Below are positions 8,590 through 17,166 of a DNA stretch of 57,300 nt, one piece after another. The notes beneath the pieces are model-generated. The model saw nothing but the letters and a program-made list of their open reading frames with translations, did not search any database and was not told the origin of the DNA. The stretch lies in the NCBI RefSeq assembly GCF_000374345.1, contig NZ_KB893992.1, positions 1 to 57,300 on the forward strand, written 5' to 3'. Positions within the stretch are counted from its first letter, which is position 1. Each line of letters starts with the position of its first letter. Position numbers and translations under genes: made by a program. This DNA is from Heyndrickxia acidiproducens DSM 23148 (GTDB lineage: Bacteria > Bacillota > Bacilli > Bacillales > Bacillaceae_C).

Positions 8590-9966
8590 ATGGCACAATC
8601 TTATGAGCAGTATCTGCAGGATCACCGCGAACAGCATTTACAGGAATTGTTTGATTTTCTAAAGATTCCAAGTATCAGTTCATTATCCGTACATAAGGAA
8701 GATGTAAAAAAAGCCGCGGCATGGCTTCAAACCGCTCTCGGAAAAGCCGGGCTTGAGCATACAGAGGTAATGGGAACGAAAGGCAATCCGGTTGTATACG
8801 GAGACTGGCTGCATGCAGACGGGAAACCGACCGTCCTGATTTACGGGCATTATGATGTACAGCCGGTCGATCCGCTGCCATTATGGGAAAGTGAACCTTT
8901 CAAACCGGAAATCCGTGACGGAAAAATTTTTGCGCGCGGCGTCAGTGATGATAAAGGCCAGGTTTTTATGCATGTTAAAGCAATTGAGGCGCTTATGCAA
9001 ACAGCAGGAACAATCCCGGTTAATGTGAAAGTATTATTCGAAGGCGAAGAAGAAGTCGGCAGCCCAAGCCTGCCATCTTTCGTAGAAGAACATAAGAAAA
9101 TGCTTTCGGCAGATCTGATTGTGATATCTGACTCCGGCATGCCTGAAAAAGGGAAACCGGCGATCAGCTACGGGCTCCGCGGATTATGCGGTTTGCAAAT
9201 TAATGTGAAAGGTGCTGCCGGTGATTTGCACTCGGGTGAGTATGGCGGCGGCGTAAGAAATGCTGCACAAGCGCTTGTTGAATTGCTGGCATCGTTCCAT
9301 GACCATGACGGCCGGATTACGGTTGATGGCTTTTACGACAAAGTGGTGCCAGCCACCAATGAAGAAAAACAGGCTTTTGCCGCACTTCGTGAAAATGAAG
9401 ATAAAATCCGCAAGCAGCTCGGCGTTCCCGAACTTTTCGGTGAAAAAGGGTATTCCTATGCGGAACGGACATCTATCCGGCCGACACTTGAGATCAATGG
9501 CTTAAACAGCGGTTTTACAGGTGAAGGTTTAAAAACGGTGCTCCCTTCCGAAGCGTTCGCCAAAATTACTTGCCGTCTTGTCCCGGATCAGGATCCATAT
9601 GAAATTCTGGAATTGCTTAAAAAACATATAAAAGAACATGCCCCTAAAGGTGTGGCGATTACGCTTACTGAATTTGACAAAGGGTATCCGTATGTTACCC
9701 CGCTTGATAATCCTGTTATCCAGGCGGCAGGCAGGGCATTCGAAAAAGTTTACAAGGTGCCGGTTACCTATAAACGGGAAGGCGGCTCGATTCCAATTGT
9801 CGCATCCTTTGAACAAATTTTAAAACTGCCGGTTGTCTTAATGGGCTTTGCGCTGCCGACAGAGAACGCCCACGCGCCAAATGAGCATTTTGAACTTGAA
9901 AACTTTGAAAAGGGCCTTGAAACGATTTGTGCATACTGGCATGAGCTGGAGAATTTAAAAAAATGA
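8590..9966 (+). CDS. M20 family dipeptidase (CNDP/PepV-like)
   Basis: A 458-aa di-zinc peptidase of the M20 family. Metal and catalytic residues are visible: His87 and Asp89 in GHYDV, Asp120 in GVSDDKG, Glu153/Glu154 in EGEEEVGS, and the C-terminal His in ENAHAPNEHF. The central lid domain begins around residue 195 (GDLHSGEYGGGV). Family members cleave dipeptides in the cytoplasm and no signal peptide is present. The start is ATG 8590, 7 nt after AAGGAGG; a GTG one codon earlier is possible. Length fits the family (450-470). Confidence 0.92.
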   Translation: MAQSYEQYLQDHREQHLQELFDFLKIPSISSLSVHKEDVKKAAAWLQTALGKAGLEHTEVMGTKGNPVVYGDWLHADGKPTVLIYGHYDVQPVDPLPLWESEPFKPEIRDGKIFARGVSDDKGQVFMHVKAIEALMQTAGTIPVNVKVLFEGEEEVGSPSLPSFVEEHKKMLSADLIVISDSGMPEKGKPAISYGLRGLCGLQINVKGAAGDLHSGEYGGGVRNAAQALVELLASFHDHDGRITVDGFYDKVVPATNEEKQAFAALRENEDKIRKQLGVPELFGEKGYSYAERTSIRPTLEINGLNSGFTGEGLKTVLPSEAFAKITCRLVPDQDPYEILELLKKHIKEHAPKGVAITLTEFDKGYPYVTPLDNPVIQAAGRAFEKVYKVPVTYKREGGSIPIVASFEQILKLPVVLMGFALPTENAHAPNEHFELENFEKGLETICAYWHELENLKK

Positions 9967-10009
9967 TCATCGCATGCTTTTGAGAAAAAAGGGAGACAAA
10001 ACGAGACAA

Positions 10010-10056
10010 AGCGAGACAAAATGAGATTGCGGTCTCAATTTGTCTCGTTTTCTTTT
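10010..10056 (+). terminator. Terminator after the dipeptidase gene
   Basis: A 15-bp stem with one mismatch (10012-10026 and 10033-10047, 6-nt loop) is followed by TTTTCTTTTT. Its 5' arm is the last of three near-identical decamers (GGAGACAAAA, CGAGACAAAG, CGAGACAAAA) starting at 9992. Confidence 0.85.
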
Positions 10057-10079
10057 TCACGGAATTAAAAAACGCCGGA

Positions 10080-10095
10080 ATGACAACGCTGTCAA
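10080..10095. promoter_or_regulatory. CcpA cre-like site upstream of acoA
   Basis: TGACAACGCTGTCA (10081-10094) matches the Bacillus cre consensus TGWAANCGNTNWCA at all but one position and is a near-palindrome. It lies immediately upstream of the -24 element, where CcpA binding could prevent sigma-54 promoter opening or activator contact. CcpA repression of acetoin catabolism is known in B. subtilis; action at this site is inferred. Confidence 0.6.
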
Positions 10096-10097
10096 AT

Positions 10098-10113
10098 TGG
10101 CATGGTACTTGCA
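10098..10113 (+). promoter_or_regulatory. Sigma-54 (SigL) -24/-12 promoter of acoABCL
   Basis: TGGCATGGTACTTGCA has the diagnostic GG and GC dinucleotides (10099-10100 and 10111-10112) separated by exactly 10 bp, matching TGGCAC-N5-TTGCA. It lies 43 bp before the acoA start codon. The sigma-54 activator AcoR is encoded at the end of this cluster, as in B. subtilis. Confidence 0.9.
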
Positions 10114-10155
10114 TTATGAATGTTGGAAGAAATGAAAACAAGGAGGATGGAATGA

Positions 10156-11148
10156 ATGGAAACTTTGAGTAGCAATGCATTGCAGCTGAGCAAAGAAAAA
10201 GCGCAGTGGATGATACAAAAAATGTTCGAAATCCGGAAATTTGAAGACAAAGTTCATGAAATATTTGCACGCGGGATTTTACCGGGATTTGTCCATTTAT
10301 ACGCAGGGGAAGAAGCAGTTGCAGTTGGTGTTTGCGCCCATCTCGGGGATGCCGACATGATTACAAGTACACACCGCGGCCATGGGCATTGTATTGCGAA
10401 AGGCTGTGATATAAAAGGGATGATGGCCGAAATCTATGGAAAAGCAACCGGCCTGTGCAAAGGTAAGGGCGGATCCATGCATATCGCCGATCTGGATAAA
10501 GGCATGCTTGGGGCAAACGGCATTGTCGGCGGGGGATTTCCGCTTGCTTGCGGGGCAGCGCTGACGGCAAAGTATAAGAAGACCCGAAATGTAAGCGTTT
10601 GCTTCTTCGGGGACGGCGCCAATAACCACGGTACTTTCCATGAAGGCATTAATCTTGCGGCTGTCTGGAAACTGCCTGTCGTATTTGTCGCCGAAAATAA
10701 CGGGTACGGGGAAGCAACACCTTTCTCTTATGCTTCCAGCTGTAAAACAATCGCGGACAGGGCCATTGCCTACAATATCCCGGGTGTGAGGGTTGACGGA
10801 AAAGATACTCTTGCGGTTTATCAAGCAGCGCAAGAAGCAATTGAAAGAGCGCGGAATGGCGAAGGCCCGACATTGATCGAATGCGTGACTTACCGCAACT
10901 ACGGGCATTTTGAGGGCGATGCGCAAAAATATAAAGAAGAAAAAGAAAAAGCAGAACAGCTGAACGAAAAAGATGCGATTGAGCAATTCAGGCAATATTT
11001 GGTTGAACAAGGCTTGATGAGTAAAAGCGAAATTGACAGCCTTGAACAACAGGTGGACAACGAAATCGCGGAAAGTGTGAAATTTAGTGAAGAAAGCCCT
11101 TATCCTGATTCAGCTGAATTATTAAAAGATGTGTATGTCACATATTAA
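10156..11148 (+). CDS. acoA: Acetoin dehydrogenase E1 component, alpha subunit
   Basis: The 330-aa TPP-dependent E1 alpha subunit of the acetoin dehydrogenase complex, which cleaves acetoin to acetaldehyde and acetyl-CoA with AcoB, AcoC and AcoL. The TPP motif is clear: GDG at 152-154 to NN at 181-182 (GDGANNHGTF ... AENNGYGEATPF). HRGHGHCIAKG and GKGGSMHIAD are typical of AcoA/PdhA-type E1. The start ATG 10156 follows AAGGAGG by 9 nt. It is first gene of acoABCL under a -24/-12 promoter. Assignment to acetoin rather than pyruvate dehydrogenase rests on the short length, the cluster with acoR and the sigma-54 promoter. Confidence 0.93.
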   Translation: METLSSNALQLSKEKAQWMIQKMFEIRKFEDKVHEIFARGILPGFVHLYAGEEAVAVGVCAHLGDADMITSTHRGHGHCIAKGCDIKGMMAEIYGKATGLCKGKGGSMHIADLDKGMLGANGIVGGGFPLACGAALTAKYKKTRNVSVCFFGDGANNHGTFHEGINLAAVWKLPVVFVAENNGYGEATPFSYASSCKTIADRAIAYNIPGVRVDGKDTLAVYQAAQEAIERARNGEGPTLIECVTYRNYGHFEGDAQKYKEEKEKAEQLNEKDAIEQFRQYLVEQGLMSKSEIDSLEQQVDNEIAESVKFSEESPYPDSAELLKDVYVTY

Positions 11149-11193
11149 CGGATCCTGTTCAACCAAAATTCAAATTAAAGGAGGAGTCATATA

Positions 11194-12222
11194 ATGGGAA
11201 GGCAGATCAGCATGTCCCAAGCAATTAATGAAGCAATGAAACTGGCGATGAGAAAAGACGAGAATGTCATATTAATGGGGGAGGATGTTGCCGGCGGTGC
11301 AGAGGTTGACCATCTTCAGGACGAGGAAGCATGGGGCGGCGTACTCGGCGTCACAAAAGGGCTTGTAAAAGAATTCAGACGTGAACGGATCCTCGATACG
11401 CCGATCACAGAAGCCGGCTATATGGGGGCAGCGATGGCAGCCGCCTCGACCGGGCTGCGGCCAATTGCAGAATTGATGTTCAACGATTTTATCGGCAGCT
11501 GCTTGGACGAAGTCTTGAATCAGGGTGCAAAATTCCGCTATATGTTCGGCGGGAAGGCACAGGTGCCGGTTACTGTCAGAACGACGTATGGTGCCGGATT
11601 CAGAGCTGCAGCCCAGCACTCGCAAAGCTTATATGCACTTTTTACGGCAATCCCGGGATTAAAAGTTGTCATACCATCCACGCCGTACGACGCAAAAGGG
11701 CTACTGCTTTCAGCCATTGAAGACAACGACCCTGTGTTCTTTTTTGAGGATAAAACGCTGTACAATATGAAAGGCGAAGTACCAGAAGACTATTATACAA
11801 TTCCGCTCGGCAAAGCAGATGTAAAACGGGAAGGCAGCGATTTGACGATTGTCGCAATCGGCAAACAAGTGCAAACGGCCTTGCAGGCAGCGGAAACCCT
11901 CAGCAAAAAAGGCATTCAAGTTGAGGTTGTCGACCCGCGCAGCTTGTCACCGCTTGATGAGGGCGCGATCCTTGATTCCGTCGCGAAAACAAACAGGCTC
12001 ATTATCATTGACGAAGCCAACCCGCGGTGCAATGTTGCAACAGATATTGCGGCACTTGTTGCAGATCAGGGCTTTGACCTTTTGGATGCACCGATTAAAC
12101 GGATTACGGCACCGCATACGCCTGTCCCGTTTTCTCCGCCACTGGAAGATATTTACTTGCCAAACCCTGAAAAAGTAATCCAAGTCGTGTCCGAACTATT
12201 AGGCGAGCCGATCGCATTGTAA
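11194..12222 (+). CDS. acoB: Acetoin dehydrogenase E1 component, beta subunit
   Basis: The 342-aa E1 beta subunit, transketolase-like pyrimidine-binding domain followed by the C-terminal transketolase domain. Visible family segments are VILMGEDVAGG (about residues 28-38), ILDTPITEAGYMGAAMAAASTGLRPIAELMFNDF, and VVDPRSLSPLDEGAI. With AcoA it forms the alpha2beta2 E1 that binds thiamine diphosphate. A strong SD (AAAGGAGGAG) precedes the ATG. The gap to acoA is 45 bp with no terminator, so both are co-transcribed. Confidence 0.93.
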   Translation: MGRQISMSQAINEAMKLAMRKDENVILMGEDVAGGAEVDHLQDEEAWGGVLGVTKGLVKEFRRERILDTPITEAGYMGAAMAAASTGLRPIAELMFNDFIGSCLDEVLNQGAKFRYMFGGKAQVPVTVRTTYGAGFRAAAQHSQSLYALFTAIPGLKVVIPSTPYDAKGLLLSAIEDNDPVFFFEDKTLYNMKGEVPEDYYTIPLGKADVKREGSDLTIVAIGKQVQTALQAAETLSKKGIQVEVVDPRSLSPLDEGAILDSVAKTNRLIIIDEANPRCNVATDIAALVADQGFDLLDAPIKRITAPHTPVPFSPPLEDIYLPNPEKVIQVVSELLGEPIAL

Positions 12223-12255
12223 ATCAAATAAATAGAAACGGAAGGAGTGGATATG

Positions 12256-13470
12256 ATGCCGGTTGAAGTCGTTATGCCAAAACTTGGAATGGCCATGAAA
12301 GAAGGAACCGTTTCACAATGGAATAAGACAGAAGGGGATCCTGTTAAAAAAGGGGATCCAATTGCCAATATTAATTCGGAAAAAATTGAGATGGAAATCG
12401 AATCACCAGCTGACGGGAGAGTACTGAAAATCAGCGTGTCTGAAGGTGAAGGTGTGCCGCCGGGAACCGTGATCTGTTACATCGGGGACGAAAATGAAAA
12501 AGTGCCAGCCAATCAAACCCCTGTAAAGGAACCAGAAAAAACGGAACAAAAGGATGAAACAAGTGCTGCGCAGCCAGCCGAAATTACAAAAACACCTTTG
12601 AGGCAGGAAAAAGAACGAATCAAAATTTCGCCTGTCGCCCGTAAAATGGCGGCAGCAGCCAATTTAAACATTGCTGATCTAAAAGGAACCGGCCCTGGAG
12701 GCAGAATTACAAAAGAAGATGTACAGCGGGAACTGAAAGCCAATAAAGAAAGAACAGCTGCAAAACAGCCAGCTTTGGAACAGCCGAAACGCATACCTGT
12801 AGCGGGAATGAGAAAAGTGATCGCGGACCGCATGCAAAACAGTTTGCAAAGCACGGCACAACTGACGATTACAATGAAAGCGGATGTTACGGAGCTTGTC
12901 GCCTTGCAAAAACAGGCGAAAGAAACGGTCGTAAAACGTTATGGCAATAAACTGACGATAACGGACTTTATCGCGCGGGCGGTTGTGCTTGCTTTAAAAC
13001 AGCATCCGAATATGAACAGCGCCTATATTGAGGATGAAATCCGCACGTATCCACAAGTCCATCTCGGGATAGCAGTGGCTTTGGAAAAAGGGCTTGTCGT
13101 ACCTGTGATCCGTAATGCAGACAGCAAACAGCTGATTGAATTGTCCAAGGAAATCAAAGCGAAAGCGAAAGCAGCACGCGAAAACAATCTTTCGGGCGAT
13201 GAAATGCAAGGCTCGACCTTCACGATATCAAGCCTCGGGGCAAGCGGCGTTGAATTCTTTACGCCGATTTTAAACCCGCCGGAAGCAGGAATTTTAGGTG
13301 TCGGCGTGGTGACAGATGAGGCGGTATTTGTTGGAGAAACAATTGAAAAAAGAAGCCGGCTGCCGCTCAGCCTGACGTTCGATCACCGCGTCCTGGACGG
13401 CGCACCTGCAGCAGCCTTTCTGCAAACGGTGAAGCAGTATCTGGAAGAGCCCATTACCATGCTTTTATAG
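12256..13470 (+). CDS. acoC: Acetoin dehydrogenase E2, dihydrolipoamide acetyltransferase
   Basis: A 404-aa E2 that moves the acetyl group to CoA. From the N-terminus: one lipoyl domain with the lipoylated lysine in INSEKIEME (Lys43); a Pro/Glu/Lys-rich linker; a peripheral subunit-binding domain (ISPVARKMAAAANLNIADLKGTGPGGRITKEDV); a second linker; and the catalytic domain ending in FDHRVLDG (His377, Asp381). The start ATG 12256 has GGAAGGAG 8 nt upstream; the adjacent ATG 12253 and a GTG at 12247 are in frame. One lipoyl domain is usual for Gram-positive AcoC. Confidence 0.93.
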   Translation: MPVEVVMPKLGMAMKEGTVSQWNKTEGDPVKKGDPIANINSEKIEMEIESPADGRVLKISVSEGEGVPPGTVICYIGDENEKVPANQTPVKEPEKTEQKDETSAAQPAEITKTPLRQEKERIKISPVARKMAAAANLNIADLKGTGPGGRITKEDVQRELKANKERTAAKQPALEQPKRIPVAGMRKVIADRMQNSLQSTAQLTITMKADVTELVALQKQAKETVVKRYGNKLTITDFIARAVVLALKQHPNMNSAYIEDEIRTYPQVHLGIAVALEKGLVVPVIRNADSKQLIELSKEIKAKAKAARENNLSGDEMQGSTFTISSLGASGVEFFTPILNPPEAGILGVGVVTDEAVFVGETIEKRSRLPLSLTFDHRVLDGAPAAAFLQTVKQYLEEPITMLL

Positions 13471-13486
13471 AAAGGAGGGAATGAGA

Positions 13487-14866
13487 TTGTCAACAATTGG
13501 AATCATTGGCGGCGGCCCGGCCGGGTATGTGGCAGCCATCACAGCAGCACAGCAAGGCGGGCATGTGATCTTAATTGAACAAGGGCCGCTTGGCGGAACA
13601 TGTTTAAATGTCGGCTGTATGCCAACAAAAACCCTGCTCGAAAGCGCCGGCCGGTTTCATGCCATAAAGCATGCGAAAAATTTCGGTATCCGTCTAAACG
13701 GCGGGGAACCTTGCATCGACTGGCCAGCAGTGCTTGAAAGAAAAAATGCCATTGTAGCCACTTTGGTGCAAGGCATCCAATACTTAATGAAGAAAAATAA
13801 AATAACGGTGGTAAAAGGAAAAGCCTCGTTTCAATCGGCACGGTCGGTTTTGGTTGAAACGCAGGACGGCGTTCAGGAGGTAGCGGCAGACCATTTTATT
13901 ATTGCGGCGGGTTCAGAGCCGTCCGCTTTGCCGTTTGCCCCGTTTGACGGCAAATGGATCATTGACAGCACGCAGGCGATGTCGCTTCCTGAAATCCCGG
14001 AATCACTTTTGATTGTCGGCGGCGGTGTTATCGGCTGTGAATTTGCAAGTATCTACAGCCGGATCGGGACGAAAGTAGTAATTGCCGAAATGGCCGGCCA
14101 AATCCTCCCGGGTGAGGACCCGGATATTGCCGCGGTTTTACAACAGCAATTGGAGCAGGATGGCGTTACCATCTATACGTCTGCTGCTGTAAAAGCGCTT
14201 GAAGCGGAAACAAAAACGGCAGTTTTGGAACAAAACAGTACAAAAATCGAAGTGCAGGCCGATTTCGCGCTGGTTTCGATTGGCAGAAAACCGAAAATAA
14301 CAGGGCTGGGGCTTGAAAATGCCGGAGTGGATTATTCAAGATCCGGCATCCTTGTGAATGAAAGAATGCAAACGAGCCATCCAAGCATATACGCATGCGG
14401 AGATGTGATTGGCGGCATTCAGCTTGCACATGTTGCTTTTCATGAAGGGAAAGTTGCAGCACGCAATGCGGCCGGGATCACTACCGACGTCAATTACCAT
14501 GCTGTTCCCCGCTGTATCTACAGTTTTCCTGAAATTGCAGGTGTCGGGTTGACTGAAAAACAGGCAAGAGAAAAATATGGAGAGATTCAAACCGGCGAGT
14601 TCCCATTTTCGGCGAATGGTAAAGCCATGATTACGGGGGAACCAACCGGAAAAGTCAAAGTCATCATTGAACCGCAATACCAGGAAATTGTTGGGCTGTC
14701 GATTGTCGGCCCGCATGCAACGGAGCTGATCGGGCAAGGGGCATTGATGCTTCATACGGAAATGACCGCAGATATATTCGAACATTATATCGCTGCACAC
14801 CCAACCGTATCAGAAGCGATTCATGAAGCGCTATTGAGTGCATCCGGCCACGCCGTACACGCTTAA
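13487..14866 (+). CDS. acoL: Acetoin dehydrogenase E3, dihydrolipoamide dehydrogenase
   Basis: A 459-aa FAD-dependent disulfide oxidoreductase that reoxidises dihydrolipoamide with NAD. It shows the FAD motif GIIGGGPAGYVAA, the redox pair Cys39-Cys44 in GGTCLNVGC, the NAD motif LIVGGGVIGCEFASIY, the second FAD motif IYACGDVIGG and the C-terminal AAHPTVSEAIHE with catalytic His/Glu. TTG 13487 is preferred as start because AAAGGAGG ends 8 nt before it; an ATG at 13481 is only 2 nt from the SD. It is the last gene of acoABCL; a hairpin follows. Confidence 0.92.
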   Translation: MSTIGIIGGGPAGYVAAITAAQQGGHVILIEQGPLGGTCLNVGCMPTKTLLESAGRFHAIKHAKNFGIRLNGGEPCIDWPAVLERKNAIVATLVQGIQYLMKKNKITVVKGKASFQSARSVLVETQDGVQEVAADHFIIAAGSEPSALPFAPFDGKWIIDSTQAMSLPEIPESLLIVGGGVIGCEFASIYSRIGTKVVIAEMAGQILPGEDPDIAAVLQQQLEQDGVTIYTSAAVKALEAETKTAVLEQNSTKIEVQADFALVSIGRKPKITGLGLENAGVDYSRSGILVNERMQTSHPSIYACGDVIGGIQLAHVAFHEGKVAARNAAGITTDVNYHAVPRCIYSFPEIAGVGLTEKQAREKYGEIQTGEFPFSANGKAMITGEPTGKVKVIIEPQYQEIVGLSIVGPHATELIGQGALMLHTEMTADIFEHYIAAHPTVSEAIHEALLSASGHAVHA

Positions 14867-14880
14867 ATAATTGGAACACA

Positions 14881-14920
14881 AGGCCGCCGCTTTAATCCAT
14901 CAGGTGAAGCGGAGGCCTGT
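14881..14920 (+). terminator. Hairpin after acoL, probable terminator
   Basis: AGGCC-CCGCTT pairs with AAGCGG-GGCCT (14881-14892 and 14907-14918) with single unpaired bases in each arm. Only a short T-poor sequence follows, so termination may be partial. Confidence 0.5.
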
Positions 14921-14984
14921 TAATTATAAGCGGATGAACTTAACACCATACATAAGATTTTTAAATTTAACAATTGGATATATA

Positions 14985-15013
14985 TTGAAAACGCTTAACC
15001 AGGTGATTATAAT
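14985..15013 (+). promoter_or_regulatory. Sigma-A promoter of acoR with overlapping cre-like site
   Basis: TTGAAA (14985-14990), 17-bp spacer and TATAAT (15008-15013) form a near-perfect promoter. TGAAAACGCTTAAC (14986-14999) overlaps the -35 box and matches the cre core; only the final CA differs. Glucose repression of acoR through CcpA is known in B. subtilis; here it is inferred. Confidence 0.75.
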
Positions 15014-15111
15014 ATAAATATAGGAAAAACGGTCCCATAGCTTCCATTCAACATGAATTTCATAATCGATGGTCAAATGTTTTTACCGTTAGATTCGAGG
15101 TGAATGGGAAG

Positions 15112-16971
15112 ATGGCAATCTGTTATTTAAATACTTGGAAGCGTTTTGTAAAGGAAGGAACATTGGACTCGTCCAGATTAAATAAAAGAATTGCAGAATC
15201 CTGGTATCGCTGCAAACAGCATAATGTAAACCCCTATTTAAGAAAAGGCCCATACATTTTACCGCGGGAAACACTAAAAAAGCGGCAGGAACAAAATACC
15301 TTATTCATGCACGCGACAGCTCTGCATTTAAAAAATCTGGAGGAAATGATCCATGATTTAGGGATGATGGCGCTTCTAGTTGACGCAAACGGTTATGTAT
15401 TGTCCGTTTCAGGCAAACAGAAGATCCTCGATGAGGCAAAAGCCATCAATTTTACTGAAGGGGTTTGCTGGACAGAAAAAATGGTTGGGACCAATGCGAT
15501 CGGGACTGCCTTACAAACGGGAGAGCCTGTCATGGTGAACGGCACGGAACATTTCACGGTTGCTTCCCATCAATGGAGCTGTGCAGCTTCCCCGATTTTC
15601 GATGCTCAGAAGAACTTGCTGGGTGTGATTGATTTAACCTGCCCGCTTGAAACAGCCCACCCTTTTATGCTTGGCATGGTTTCTTCACTGGCCCATACGA
15701 TTGAACAGGAAATCATTGATCAGTCCAACCGCAATAAAATCTCACTCATTCGCCAGGCAATTGAACTGGCCGACCAGTATAGCGGGCAGCCCTTTATCGT
15801 AGTCGACCAAAACGATACAGTGGTAGCGGCGAGTAAACCTATCCGCGAAAGGTTTCCGTCTTATTTTGGCAAGCCGGCTGAAGAAATTTTGTACCCGCAG
15901 TTTTTCATCGCCAAACAGTCGCAAGTGTTTTCAGCCGGCCATGAAAAAATTGGCACTTGCATGTTGCTCTTGCCACAGCCTTTAAAACAGCCGTTGAAAA
16001 GCCCTGTCCCTGTGCAGAAGGAGCCTTTTCTTTTCAGGGGTGAAGCGGGGACCAGCCGTGTTTTTCAGGAAACCTTGGAAAGAGTTAAACTTGTAGCTGC
16101 CACCAATACAACATGTTTCATTTCCGGCGAAACCGGGACCGGAAAAGAACTCATTGCAAAAGCCATCCACGAAAACAGCTGCCGGAAAGACGGGCCGTTT
16201 ATTGCCGTCAACTGCGGGGCGATTCCAAAAGATTTATTGGAAAGCGAGTTATTTGGATACGCAGAAGGCGCGTTTACAGGGGCAAAACGGCAGGGCTATA
16301 AAGGGAAATTTGAGCAGGCGGATGGCGGGACGCTGTTTCTGGATGAAATTGGGGAATTGTCTTTTTCTGCGCAAACCGCTTTATTACGCGTGCTGCAGGA
16401 AAGAAAAGTGACTCCGGTCGGCGCCTCCAGGGAGATCCCTGTTGATATCCGCTTTATCACAGCTACCCATCGCGATTTATTGCAGCTGATTGAAGAAGGA
16501 AGTTTCAGGCAGGATTTATATTACAGGCTTTTTGTATATCCGATTCATGTGCCTTCTTTACGGGAAAGGAAAGAGGATATTCCGGCGCTTGTCGCGTATA
16601 TTTGCAGGCATTATAACTGGCAGCTTGATCTTGATCAAACAGCCATGCAGATCCTTGCGGGCTACAGCTGGCCGGGCAATATCCGGGAATTGCTGAATGT
16701 GCTTGAAAATTTGCATATTACGATCCAGGCAAGAACAACGGACATTGAAGACTTTTTAGGTACGCTCCTATCCCGCGGGATCCATGCAGCAGGTGAAACA
16801 CCGGCTGAACAGCCTCCGGAAGCGCTGGTGCTGAATATGCGGGAAAAAATTCAGCGTGACATGATGATCGAAGCGTTAAAACACGCAAAAGGGAATGCGG
16901 CAGCTGCAGCTAAATTGCTTGATATCCCGCGCAGCACTTTTTATAAAAAACTAAAAAAATACGGCCTGTAA
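15112..16971 (+). CDS. acoR: Sigma-54-dependent activator of acetoin catabolism
   Basis: A 619-aa bacterial enhancer-binding protein. A GAF-type sensor domain lies roughly at residues 60-190 (GVCWTEKMVGTNAIGTALQTGEPV). The AAA+ domain follows with Walker A GETGTGKE (~337-346), the sigma-54 contact loop GAFTGAK (~386), and TLFLDEIGELS as Walker B. The Fis-type helix-turn-helix ends the protein (AAAAKLLDIPRSTFYKKLKKYGL). It should sense acetoin and activate the -24/-12 promoter at 10098. ATG 15112 is preferred over GTG 15100, which overlaps the SD (GAGG). Length is close to that of B. subtilis AcoR (about 605). Confidence 0.93.
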   Translation: MAICYLNTWKRFVKEGTLDSSRLNKRIAESWYRCKQHNVNPYLRKGPYILPRETLKKRQEQNTLFMHATALHLKNLEEMIHDLGMMALLVDANGYVLSVSGKQKILDEAKAINFTEGVCWTEKMVGTNAIGTALQTGEPVMVNGTEHFTVASHQWSCAASPIFDAQKNLLGVIDLTCPLETAHPFMLGMVSSLAHTIEQEIIDQSNRNKISLIRQAIELADQYSGQPFIVVDQNDTVVAASKPIRERFPSYFGKPAEEILYPQFFIAKQSQVFSAGHEKIGTCMLLLPQPLKQPLKSPVPVQKEPFLFRGEAGTSRVFQETLERVKLVAATNTTCFISGETGTGKELIAKAIHENSCRKDGPFIAVNCGAIPKDLLESELFGYAEGAFTGAKRQGYKGKFEQADGGTLFLDEIGELSFSAQTALLRVLQERKVTPVGASREIPVDIRFITATHRDLLQLIEEGSFRQDLYYRLFVYPIHVPSLRERKEDIPALVAYICRHYNWQLDLDQTAMQILAGYSWPGNIRELLNVLENLHITIQARTTDIEDFLGTLLSRGIHAAGETPAEQPPEALVLNMREKIQRDMMIEALKHAKGNAAAAAKLLDIPRSTFYKKLKKYGL

Positions 16972-17166
16972 AATTTGCGAGAGCGGTGTGCATAAGTGTC
17001 TCCTTTATCTTAAACCATTCGGGATGTAAAGAAGCATGGCCAAAAATGTAAGGATATGGAACCCGTTATTTTAATGCCTGTAAAAAGTTTACGAACCGAA
17101 AATAGGTTTACTGCGCTGCTTCAGGGTATAGAACCATTAGAACTTTTACTGAAGCAGGTGATAAAT

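Noticed and set aside
10081..10094. The palindrome upstream of acoA as AcoR activator site
   Set aside because: It lies only four bases from the -24 element, too near for a normal enhancer; the match to cre is better. Not fully excluded.
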